The notes beneath the pieces are model-generated. The model was not told the DNA's origin. It saw only the letters and a list, made by a program, of their open reading frames with translations, and searched no databases. Positions 28,810 through 36,731 of a stretch of DNA of 64,000 nucleotides are shown piece by piece. The stretch's first letter is position 1, and each line of letters opens with the position of its first letter. A program made the position numbers and the translations under genes. Origin of the DNA: Bifidobacterium scardovii JCM 12489 = DSM 13734 (GTDB taxonomy: Bacteria; Actinomycetota; Actinomycetes; Actinomycetales; Bifidobacteriaceae); contig NZ_AP012331.1 of NCBI RefSeq assembly GCF_001042635.1, forward strand, positions 248,001 through 312,000. The letters run 5' to 3'.

Positions 28810-30642
28810 ATGACTTCGGCGGTGGACAACCTCAAGCGGCGTTTCATGGACATGAGCCGGCCGGATGCGGACGGCATCTACCGCAACGGCGCGGCCAAGC
28901 GCCGGGCGCGCACCGAACTGGCGATGGAATGCCTGCAGGCGCTGTGGGCCGAGGCGTGCGACGCCGTGCCGTTCGCCGTGCCCGGCACGGGTATCGGGCT
29001 CGCCTCGGTCGGCTCGCTCGCCCGCGGCCAGATCGGCCCGTCCTCCGACCTCGACCTGGTGCTGATCTACGACGCCCATGCGCTGAATGACCGGCAGCTC
29101 AACGAATTGGCCAACAAGCTGTGGTATCCGCTGTGGGATTCCGGTCTCGACCTCGACCATTCGGTGCGCACCCGGCAGCAGTGCGAGTCGGTGACCGACC
29201 ACGACCTGCCCGCGGCGATGGGCTGGCTCGACGTGCGCCCGATCGCCGGTGACCGGGCGCTGATCGAGGCGACGGCCACCTCCATCCTCGAACGGTGGCG
29301 CAAGGCCGCGCGCAAGCGGCTGCCCGAGCTGCTGCAATCGGCGGAGAGCCGGCTCAACGAGTTTGGCCGCCTGCCGTATATCAACCAGCCGGACATCAAG
29401 GAGACGCGCGGCGGGCTGCGCGATTCGGTGCTCGTCTCCGCGCTCGCCGCGTCATGGCTGGCCGACCGCCCCCACGGCGTGTACGACGACGCCGTCGACG
29501 CGCTGCTCGACGTGCGCGACTGCATCCACTTGGTCGCCGGCAAGGACACGAACCTGCTGCTCGCACCCTATCAGGCGAAGGTCGCCGCGATGCTCGGCCT
29601 CGCCGATCCGACGCTTCCCGAAGGCGAGCGCGAGGCGGAGTCCATCGACGATCTGCAGACGAGGCTGGCGCGCATCGGGCGGCAGATCGCCTTCGCCCTC
29701 GACTCCACGGCCTCGCGCGCCGAGCATTCGCTCACGCACGAGAAGCCCCGGTTCTCGTTCTTCCAGATGATGAATCCGCGCGCCGGCGGCAGGCGCGAGG
29801 CGCCGACCTTCGAGACGCTCGCCCCCGGCGTCGTCGCGCACGAGCACGAGATCGTGCTCGCTCCCGGCGTGGATCCGGCCGCCGATGCGGTGCTGCCGCT
29901 GCGGGTGGCCGTAGCCTCGGCCGAGTCCGGGTTGCCGATCAATCCCTCGACGCTGGGCAATCTCAAGCGCAGCCCGATCAGGGATTCGGTGTGGAACGAC
30001 GAATCGCGCGATCTGTTCGTGCGGCTGCTGGACAGCGGCTCCGAGCTGATGCGCGTGTGGGACGAGATCGATTTCGTGGACATCCCCGGCCGCTGGATGC
30101 CCGAGTGGCTGGGCATCCGCAACCGCCCGAGCGCGTCGGCGGCCCACCGGTACACCATCGACCGGCACAGCGTCGAGGTCGTCTCCCGGCTCACCCGCAC
30201 GTCGGCCGCCAGCGGAAGGCGGTACGACGGCGAGCGCTATACGGCGCTGCTGCTGGCCGGTCTGCTGCACGATATCGGCAAGCGCCCGTTCATCGCCGAC
30301 CACGCGGCCGAGGGCGCCCGGCATGTGCCGGTGATCCTGAATCGCATGGGATTCGACCGCGACATCGTGCGCTGGGCCACGCTGCTGGTGCGCGAGCATC
30401 TGACGCTGTCCGAATTCGCGATGGGCCGCAATCCCAGCGATCCCGCGGTCGGTTCCGATCTGGCCGGCCGGCTCGACCACGACCCGGTCCTGCTCGACAT
30501 GCTGTTCGATCTGACCCGCGCCGACGGGTCCTCGCTCGGCGCCACGGCCGGCGAGACCATCACCAAGCAATACGGCTGGAGCAAATGGCGCGAATCCCTG
30601 GTCCGGGCCATCTACACCGCCACCCGTTACCACATGAAATAA
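28810..30642 (+). CDS. glnD: PII nucleotidyltransferase GlnD-like, lacking the C-terminal ACT domains
   Basis: 610 residues from ATG 28810. The nucleotidyltransferase motif is GSLARGQIGPSSDLDLVLIYD (Gly68-Ser69 and Asp80/Asp82). A linker helical domain with IKETRGGLRD follows. The HD phosphohydrolase motif LLHDIGK is near residue 487. The chain ends about 120 residues later; the two ACT domains found at the C-terminus of the ~850-residue enteric enzyme, which sense glutamine, are absent. In other actinobacteria the enzyme adenylylates PII (inference here). It is in operon with amtB and glnB, 146 bp after the latter. Confidence 0.9.
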   Translation: MTSAVDNLKRRFMDMSRPDADGIYRNGAAKRRARTELAMECLQALWAEACDAVPFAVPGTGIGLASVGSLARGQIGPSSDLDLVLIYDAHALNDRQLNELANKLWYPLWDSGLDLDHSVRTRQQCESVTDHDLPAAMGWLDVRPIAGDRALIEATATSILERWRKAARKRLPELLQSAESRLNEFGRLPYINQPDIKETRGGLRDSVLVSALAASWLADRPHGVYDDAVDALLDVRDCIHLVAGKDTNLLLAPYQAKVAAMLGLADPTLPEGEREAESIDDLQTRLARIGRQIAFALDSTASRAEHSLTHEKPRFSFFQMMNPRAGGRREAPTFETLAPGVVAHEHEIVLAPGVDPAADAVLPLRVAVASAESGLPINPSTLGNLKRSPIRDSVWNDESRDLFVRLLDSGSELMRVWDEIDFVDIPGRWMPEWLGIRNRPSASAAHRYTIDRHSVEVVSRLTRTSAASGRRYDGERYTALLLAGLLHDIGKRPFIADHAAEGARHVPVILNRMGFDRDIVRWATLLVREHLTLSEFAMGRNPSDPAVGSDLAGRLDHDPVLLDMLFDLTRADGSSLGATAGETITKQYGWSKWRESLVRAIYTATRYHMK

Positions 30643-30658
30643 CGCTTCGCGGCATATT

Positions 30659-30699
30659 CCCTTGTCGGGCTCCCCTCCATGAGGGGAGCCCGACAAGGG
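30659..30699. terminator. 19-bp perfect hairpin between convergent glnD and MATE genes
   Basis: 30659-30677 is the exact reverse complement of 30681-30699, leaving a 3-nt CAT loop (in practice a slightly larger one). There is no T-tract on either side. It probably ends transcription from both sides. Confidence 0.7.
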
Positions 30700-30741
30700 A
30701 AACTCAACCGGTCGGGCGCGTAGCCCGCTGGGAGCGCGGGG

Positions 30742-32184
30742 TCAATCGGCCCGGACGGTCATCCATCGGTCGCCGCGGATGCGCAGGCCGTTGCAGATGC
30801 CTCGCCCGCCCATGAGCACGACGTTGAACGCCATCCAGACCATGGCCGTGCGGGCCATGTCGCCGGGCAGCGCCGGCGCCACCGCGCGCGAGAGGACCGC
30901 GAGCAGCGCGATATAGACCACCGCGGTCAGGGTGCAGGTGGCGGCGAGATACCGGTAGTCGCGTGCGCCGATCAGAATGCCGTCGATCGACATCATCCAT
31001 CCCTGCAGCGGGAAGAACACACCCATCGTCACCATGCCGGCGGCCACCAGCATCTGGATGTGCGGGCTCGGCGAGAAGAAGTGCCCGGCGAAAAGGCCCG
31101 CCAGAGCGAACGCCGTGCCGATGACCGCTCCCGTGGCCAGCCCGGCCCGGCCGGTGGCCGTGGTCAGGCGGCGGGCCCGGTGCACGCTGGTGGCGCCCAA
31201 GGCGGCCGCCACCAGCGTCTGCCCGGCGATCCCCACGGAATCGAGCATGTTCATGGCGAAATTCCACGACGAGTTGACGGCCTGGAACCCGGCCAGCACG
31301 GAGGTGCCCATGCGAGCCGCGCTGGCGACCGTCGCCACCATCGCCGCGCGGATCGCCAGCGTGCGGATGAACAGCGGCAGCCCGTCACCGCCCGCGGCGG
31401 CGATGCCGCTGAGCCGCGGCCTGAGATCGGCGCCGTCGGCCTTGGCCCACAGCACCGCCGGGACGACCAGAAACAGCCCCATGAACCATTGCGCGATCAG
31501 CGTGGCGATGCCGGAGCCGGCGATGCCCCAATGCAGCACGATCACGAACAGCACGTCCAGCACCGTGTTGATGATGGCGCCGCCGACCGCCGCGATCAGC
31601 GTGATGCGCACCTTCTGCAACCCGCGGAAGATGCCGTTCGCCGCGTACACCAGCAGCATGCCGGGTGCGCCGAGCACGATCGTGCGCGTGTAGATGACCG
31701 CTTGCGTCAGGACCTCACCCTGCGCTCCGAGCGCGCGGCACAGCGGCTCCGAGCCGATGAACAGGCCGATGCCCAGCAGCAGGCCGATGCCCAGCGCCAG
31801 CCACAGGCCGTCGACGCCGGCCTGCATCCCCTCTCGCCGGCGTCCGGCGCCCAGCAGGTGCGCGACCTGCGCGGTGGTCGAGTAGGCCAGGAAGATGCAC
31901 AGCCCGACGGCCGTGAGGATGATCGTGGACCCGACCGACAGCCCGGCCAGCGCCGCGTCGTTGATGTGCCCGACGATGGCCGTGTCGATGAGGACGAAGG
32001 TCGGTTCGGCGATGAGCTGTCCGAAGGTGGGGAGCGCCAGCGTGAGGATCTGCCGATTGACCGCCTTGCGTTCGAGCGGGGCGTCGGTGGTGGTGTCGGT
32101 GGTGTCGGTGGTGGTGCGATGGCCGTCCTCGCCGGATGCGCCGCCCGGCATGGCGGCCGTATGTGTGGATTCCCCTTGAGACAT
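30742..32184 (-). CDS. MATE family efflux transporter (DinF-like)
   Basis: 480 residues from ATG 32184 (MSQGESTHTAAMPGGA), preceded by GAGGGG; a start 15 codons earlier is possible. After a polar tail of ~40 residues with Thr/Asp repeats there are twelve hydrophobic segments. Family markers are LPTFGQLIAEPTFVLIDTAI with GHIND and the second-half counterpart GTSVLAGFQAVNSSWNFAM. MATE proteins export cationic drugs or metabolites in exchange for Na+ or H+. It is a single gene divergent from dnaB; the substrate is unknown. Confidence 0.9.
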   Translation of the reverse strand: MSQGESTHTAAMPGGASGEDGHRTTTDTTDTTTDAPLERKAVNRQILTLALPTFGQLIAEPTFVLIDTAIVGHINDAALAGLSVGSTIILTAVGLCIFLAYSTTAQVAHLLGAGRRREGMQAGVDGLWLALGIGLLLGIGLFIGSEPLCRALGAQGEVLTQAVIYTRTIVLGAPGMLLVYAANGIFRGLQKVRITLIAAVGGAIINTVLDVLFVIVLHWGIAGSGIATLIAQWFMGLFLVVPAVLWAKADGADLRPRLSGIAAAGGDGLPLFIRTLAIRAAMVATVASAARMGTSVLAGFQAVNSSWNFAMNMLDSVGIAGQTLVAAALGATSVHRARRLTTATGRAGLATGAVIGTAFALAGLFAGHFFSPSPHIQMLVAAGMVTMGVFFPLQGWMMSIDGILIGARDYRYLAATCTLTAVVYIALLAVLSRAVAPALPGDMARTAMVWMAFNVVLMGGRGICNGLRIRGDRWMTVRAD

Positions 32185-32344
32185 ACCCCTCAACTTAGCA
32201 GCATCGCATCGCCGGGGCGTACCGGTCATTCTCCCGGCTGAGCCGTGCCGGCGGCCGCACGCGGGCGAGCCGCGAAGCCGACCCCGATATAGGGGGAATA
32301 CGTGAGGGGCGGGGGTCCGGGCGGCGCGCGGCCGAAGTTCCCGG

Positions 32345-32498
32345 TGTGGACAAAAACGGGAATTCAGCTGGATCGCGATGAGTTATCCAGAGGTTATCCC
32401 CAAGTTGTGCACAGAGTTATCCCCATCATGTGGATAACTTGGTGGATTGTGCACGGTGTAATCCCCAGAATGTGGATAACTCATTTTTCTTATCCACA
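32345..32498. promoter_or_regulatory. Dense DnaA-box cluster upstream of dnaB
   Basis: Within 154 bp there are three perfect TTATCCACA boxes (32429-32437 and 32471-32479 in reverse, 32490-32498 forward), two TTATCCCCA (32394, 32417), one TTATCCAGA (32383), one reverse TTGTCCACA (32345) and two TTGTGCAC[A/G] (32405, 32447). An AT-rich run (ACTCATTTTTCTTATCC) lies inside. The 519-bp gap 32185-32703 holds no gene. This density is like that of an origin or a DnaA-titration site; dnaA and dnaN are not in the window. Confidence 0.9.
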
Positions 32499-32703
32499 TT
32501 GCAGCAGTCCGAGCGTGTCGCGCAAACAGCCGCGAGGTTAACGGCACGTAACCGACGGGAGCGGGACCGCATTCCCCCTATTGTCGGTGCATGCGCCGCC
32601 GTAATGCCTCGATCTTCCCTGTTGCGCCCGGCAAAGACCGTCCTCGGGGCCGGTAGGCGACGATATCTGCCGCCTTCCGGCCGTGAACCTATACTCGATA
32701 ACT

Positions 32704-34140
32704 ATGGCAGACGGAAATTCATGGGACGGTGCGCGCCCGCAGGAGGGCCGCGGTTCGGGGTCGTCGTATGCGCGCAATGACGGCGAGGCGCAGATCCGCG
32801 ACGCGCTGTTCGACCGCGTGCCCCCGCATGACGACGATGCGGAGATGGCCGTGCTCGGCGGCATGCTGATGAGCAAGGACGCGATCGGCGAGGTCTCGCA
32901 GATGATCGATGTCACCGATTTCTACCAGCCGAAGCACCAGACGATCTATGAGGCGATCATCGGCCTGTTCTCCGCGTCGCAGCCGGTCGACGTGGTGCTC
33001 GTCGCCAACCAGCTGCTCTCCGACGGCGATCTCGACAAGGTCGGCGGCACCGACTACCTGCACAGCCTCGTCGCCTCCGTGCCGACCGCCGCGAACGCCA
33101 CGTACTACGCGGATATCGTGCATCAGCGCGCCGTGCTGCGCAACGTGATCGCCGCCGGCACCAAGATCGCGCAGCTCGGTTATTCGGCCGAGGGCTCGCA
33201 GGCCGAAGACGTGGTCAACCTGGCGCAGGCCGAGGTCTACGAGATGAGCGTCGGCAAGGTGCGCCAGGACTACACGGCGATCGGCCCCGTGGTGCACGAT
33301 GCGCTCGACCAGCTCGACAAACTGCAGAACGGCCAGCTGGAAAAGGGCGTGCCGACCGGGTTCCGCGACATCGACGACGTGACGCAGGGCCTGCAGCCCG
33401 GCCAGATGATCGTCGTGGCGGGCCGACCGGCCATGGGCAAGTCCACGTTCGGCATCGACTTCGCGCGCGCCGCGGCCCTGCACCACAACATGACGTCGAT
33501 CGTGTTCAGCCTGGAGATGAGCAAGGTGGAGCTCGCGCAGCGCATCATCTCCGCCGAGACGAACATCCCGCTCGCGGCGATGCGCCGCGCCGACGACATC
33601 ACGCCGGAGCGCTGGAACACGCTCAACAGCTTCTGGGACAAACTGCACGACGCCCCGCTGTTCATCGACGACAGCCCGAACATGTCCCTGATGGAGATTC
33701 GCGCGAAATGCCGACGGCTCAAGCAGACCAACGATCTCAAGCTCGTGGTCATCGACTACCTGCAGCTCATGAGCTCGGGCACGCGCGTGGAGAGCCGCCA
33801 GCAGGAGGTCTCCGAATTCTCCCGCGCGCTCAAGCTGCTCGCCAAGGAGCTGGAGGTGCCGGTTGTGGCGCTTTCGCAGCTCAACCGCGGCCCGGAGATG
33901 CGCAACGACAAGAAGCCGCAGCTGTCCGACCTGCGTGAATCGGGTTCGATCGAGCAGGACGCCGACGTGGTGTTCCTGGTGCACCGCCCCGATTTCTACG
34001 ACAAGGAGGACCGCCCCGGCGAGGCCGACATCATCATGGCGAAGCACCGTAACGGCCCGACCGAAACATTCCATCTCGCGTTCCTCGGCGCGACCTCCAA
34101 ATTCAAGGACATGCCGCAGGACTACAACCAGGGGGTGTAA
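32704..34140 (+). CDS. dnaB: Replicative DNA helicase DnaB
   Basis: 478 residues, no intein. The N-terminal DnaB domain (about 38-140, PHDDDAEMAVLGGMLMSKDA) binds primase and loader; the RecA-like helicase domain has Walker A GRPAMGKST (about 239-247), Walker B LVVIDYLQLM and the DnaB motif LSQLNRGPE. The start ATG 32704 has no ribosome-binding site; TATACT at 32690-32695 lies 8 nt before it, suggesting a leaderless transcript. The DnaA-box cluster 200-350 bp upstream may tie its expression to replication. Confidence 0.97.
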   Translation: MADGNSWDGARPQEGRGSGSSYARNDGEAQIRDALFDRVPPHDDDAEMAVLGGMLMSKDAIGEVSQMIDVTDFYQPKHQTIYEAIIGLFSASQPVDVVLVANQLLSDGDLDKVGGTDYLHSLVASVPTAANATYYADIVHQRAVLRNVIAAGTKIAQLGYSAEGSQAEDVVNLAQAEVYEMSVGKVRQDYTAIGPVVHDALDQLDKLQNGQLEKGVPTGFRDIDDVTQGLQPGQMIVVAGRPAMGKSTFGIDFARAAALHHNMTSIVFSLEMSKVELAQRIISAETNIPLAAMRRADDITPERWNTLNSFWDKLHDAPLFIDDSPNMSLMEIRAKCRRLKQTNDLKLVVIDYLQLMSSGTRVESRQQEVSEFSRALKLLAKELEVPVVALSQLNRGPEMRNDKKPQLSDLRESGSIEQDADVVFLVHRPDFYDKEDRPGEADIIMAKHRNGPTETFHLAFLGATSKFKDMPQDYNQGV

Positions 34141-34143
34141 GCC

Positions 34144-35538
34144 ATGGCTTGGAACTCATTCGCGACGCCGCTGATCGGCAAGGCGGTGCGCGGGGCCTCG
34201 CGGCTGCTGCGCCACGGCGGTTCCGCGTTCCCCGGCAAGGTCGTCGAGCGGATCGACCCGGCGTTCCTCGCCCGCACGCTCGGCCGGCTGCCGCTCGGCG
34301 TGGTGCTCGTCTCCGGCACGAACGGCAAGACCACCACCACGCGCATGGTCGCCTCGATGCTGCGCGATCTCGGGCTGAAGGTGTTCACCAACCCGACCGG
34401 ATCGAACTTCACGCGCGGCGTCGTGTCCGCGCTGCTCACCGAGGTCACGCTCGGCGGGCGTCTCGACGCGGACATCGCCGTGCTCGAGCTCGACGAGGCG
34501 TACGCCGTGCATTTCGTGAAGCAGGTCCGCCCCCGGTACGCGCTGCTGCTCAACGTGATGCGCGACCAGCTCGACCGTTTCGGCGAGATCGACAACACCG
34601 CACGGCTGCTCGGCCATGTCGCCGAGGCGACGACCGGCACCGTCGTGCTCAACCGCGAGGACCCGCGCATCGTGCGGCTCGCCGAGCTCGTCCAGCCCGG
34701 CGCGCAGGTGCGCTATTTCGGCCTTTCCGACGATCTGCGCTCCTTCTTCCCGTCCGACGACGACATGGCGACGACCGTTGCGGCGGAGGGGGAGACGTGC
34801 ACTTTGGGTGCGCCGCGCACGGAGGGCGGCGACGGGCGCGGCGACGCGGATGGCGCCGCTCAGGCCCGGCACGCGCTGCCGGCCGACGTGACGCTCACCC
34901 GGGTCGGCGACCATGAAGCCGATTTCCTGATGGACGGCAAGGCGGCCACCACGCGTGTCCGGCTCGAAGGCGTGTACAACCTGTACAACGCGGCTGCGGC
35001 GCTCGCCGTCGTGCGCACGGTGCAGCGCGACGCGCGCGACGGCAGCGCCCTGCGGTCCTGCGGCGGCGATGCGCTGCTCGCCGCCGTCTCCCGCGTCACC
35101 CCGGCGTTCGGCCGCGGCGAGGTCATCGACGTGAACGGCAGCCCGGTCGAGCTGCTGCTGGTCAAGAATCCGATGGGCTTCCGCCTGTCGCTCGCTTCGT
35201 TCCCGCCGCAGGGCGCCGATACGATGATCGCGATCAACGACGAATACGCGGACGGCCGCGACATGAGCTGGCTGTGGGACGTGGACTTCACCAGCCTGCG
35301 TGAAACGGGCGTGAAACAGGTCTCCGGCGTGCGGGCGTGGGATATGGCGCTGCGCCTCGAGTACGACCAGGTGCCGGTCGGCACGGTCGACACGGATCTC
35401 GAGTCCTCGGTGATCGCCTTCGCGAGCGCGAATCCCGGGCGTGCGAAGCACATCTACTGCACGTACACCGCGATGCTCAAGGCGCGTGCCGCCCTCGGGC
35501 GGATCGCCGCCGTATCCGACGCCGGCGTGGGCAAGTGA
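34144..35538 (+). CDS. murT: Lipid II isoglutaminyl synthase, Mur ligase-like subunit MurT
   Basis: 464 residues, a Mur ligase central domain with P-loop VSGTNGKTTTTRM (about residues 57-69), followed by the C-terminal DUF1727 domain (VKNPMGFRLSL, NDEYADGRDMSWLWDVDF). With GatD, encoded next, it amidates the D-Glu of lipid II. The zinc ribbon with four Cys seen in the staphylococcal and pneumococcal enzymes appears to be missing: between YFGLSDDLRSFF and the next Mur motif there is only one Cys and a Gly/Asp/Ala-rich insert (residues ~215-245). It begins 3 bp after dnaB. Confidence 0.92.
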   Translation: MAWNSFATPLIGKAVRGASRLLRHGGSAFPGKVVERIDPAFLARTLGRLPLGVVLVSGTNGKTTTTRMVASMLRDLGLKVFTNPTGSNFTRGVVSALLTEVTLGGRLDADIAVLELDEAYAVHFVKQVRPRYALLLNVMRDQLDRFGEIDNTARLLGHVAEATTGTVVLNREDPRIVRLAELVQPGAQVRYFGLSDDLRSFFPSDDDMATTVAAEGETCTLGAPRTEGGDGRGDADGAAQARHALPADVTLTRVGDHEADFLMDGKAATTRVRLEGVYNLYNAAAALAVVRTVQRDARDGSALRSCGGDALLAAVSRVTPAFGRGEVIDVNGSPVELLLVKNPMGFRLSLASFPPQGADTMIAINDEYADGRDMSWLWDVDFTSLRETGVKQVSGVRAWDMALRLEYDQVPVGTVDTDLESSVIAFASANPGRAKHIYCTYTAMLKARAALGRIAAVSDAGVGK

Positions 35539-35558
35539 AGGGGAGCGAGGAGGCCGAT

Positions 35559-36314
35559 ATGAGCAACCTGATCGACATCATGTCCCTGTACCCGAAGGAC
35601 ATGAACATCTACGGCGATTCCGGCAACGTGCTGACCGTGACCCGCAGGCTGGCCCTCTACGGGTACAAGCCGCGCGTGACCGCCTACAATCAGGGCGATC
35701 CGTGGCCCGACCACGTCGACATGATCCTCGGCGGCGGCGGGCAGGACACCGGCCAGAAGAAGATCATCGACGACTTCTTCGCCCGCGCCGACACGCTGCG
35801 AGGCCTCGCCGCGGACGGCACGCCGATGCTCATGATCTGCGGCCTGTACCAGCTGTTCGGGGAGTACTTCGAAACGGTCGACGGCGCGCGGCTCGACGGC
35901 ATCGGCGTGATCGGCGCGTACACGGTCGGCCGGGACGTGCGCATGATCGGCAATCTGGTCGAGCATTGCGACGGGTTCGGCGACGTGATCGGCTATGAAA
36001 ACCATTCCGGGCAGACCTTCCTGCACGACGGCGTGCGCCCGTTCGGGCATGTCGACGCGGAAGGCTGCGGCAACAACGGTCAGGACCATACCGAAGGGGC
36101 TCGCGTGCGCAACGTGATCGGCACCTACATGCACGGCTCGCTGCTGCCCAAGAACCCCGCGGTGGCGGACTTCCTGATCCGCACGGCCGTCGAACGGCGC
36201 TACGGGGCCTTCGATCCCGAGCGGTACCAGACCCCCGAGCTGGCGGCGGAACTCGACCGGCTCAACCGGACCGCCGAGCGGGCCCGTGCCGTCGCCGCGT
36301 CCCGGCCGCGATAG
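35559..36314 (+). CDS. gatD: Lipid II isoglutaminyl synthase, glutamine amidotransferase subunit GatD
   Basis: 251 residues. Class I glutamine amidotransferase-like (CobB/CobQ type): the nucleophile is Cys94 in MLMICGLYQLFGEYF, the same position as in staphylococcal GatD, with GYENHSGQT and the His in GTYMHGSLLPKNP completing the site. It supplies ammonia to MurT for lipid II amidation. GGAGCGAGGAGG precedes the ATG at 35559, 20 bp after murT. The final ~30 residues are Ala/Arg-rich. Confidence 0.94.
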   Translation: MSNLIDIMSLYPKDMNIYGDSGNVLTVTRRLALYGYKPRVTAYNQGDPWPDHVDMILGGGGQDTGQKKIIDDFFARADTLRGLAADGTPMLMICGLYQLFGEYFETVDGARLDGIGVIGAYTVGRDVRMIGNLVEHCDGFGDVIGYENHSGQTFLHDGVRPFGHVDAEGCGNNGQDHTEGARVRNVIGTYMHGSLLPKNPAVADFLIRTAVERRYGAFDPERYQTPELAAELDRLNRTAERARAVAASRPR

Positions 36315-36445
36315 GCTGGGGCCGATCGGCGGGGATTGGCGCGAATATCGCGGAAACGTCGGCATAATCACCCTTGCGGCCGAGTGTTTTTCTTCCGACC
36401 GTAGAGTAGGCTGGAAAGCGACCATCCAAGCAAAGGAGGCGTATC

Positions 36446-36670
36446 ATGGCTGATTTCGATTTTGGTGACGGCCTGCGCAAGGTGTTTCTGGCGGGCGTCG
36501 GCGCTCTTGCCACGACCGTGGAGAAGAGCCAGGAGATCGTCGACGATCTCGTCAAGAAGGGTGAGCTGACCGTCGAGCAGGGCAAGGCGCTGAACACCGA
36601 GCTCAAGCGCAAGGCTGCCGAGGTCAAGGAACAGTCCAAGAAGGACGATTCCGAGAAGACCGAGGACTGA
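36446..36670 (+). CDS. Small phasin-like helical protein
   Basis: 74 residues: FDFGDGLRKVFLAGVGALAT, then a long amphipathic, Lys/Glu-rich helix (KSQEIVDDLVKKGELTVEQG...) ending in a charged tail SKKDDSEKTED. This is the pattern of the phasin-family / PhaF-like regulator domain proteins; a polyester role is not implied. AAAGGAGG precedes the ATG. It stands between gatD and the UbiB-like gene on the same strand. In other bacteria similar small proteins sit next to ABC1/UbiB kinases, which fits this location. Confidence 0.75.
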   Translation: MADFDFGDGLRKVFLAGVGALATTVEKSQEIVDDLVKKGELTVEQGKALNTELKRKAAEVKEQSKKDDSEKTED

Positions 36671-36731
36671 GCGCGGCCCGCTTGAACACGGATTCTCGAA
36701 CGCTGATTAGGGACGGAAAGAAACCATCGTT

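Noticed and set aside
32345..32498. Calling the DnaA-box cluster the chromosomal oriC
   Set aside because: dnaA, dnaN and rpmH are not nearby and GC skew cannot be judged from this window; only a DnaA-binding cluster is supported.
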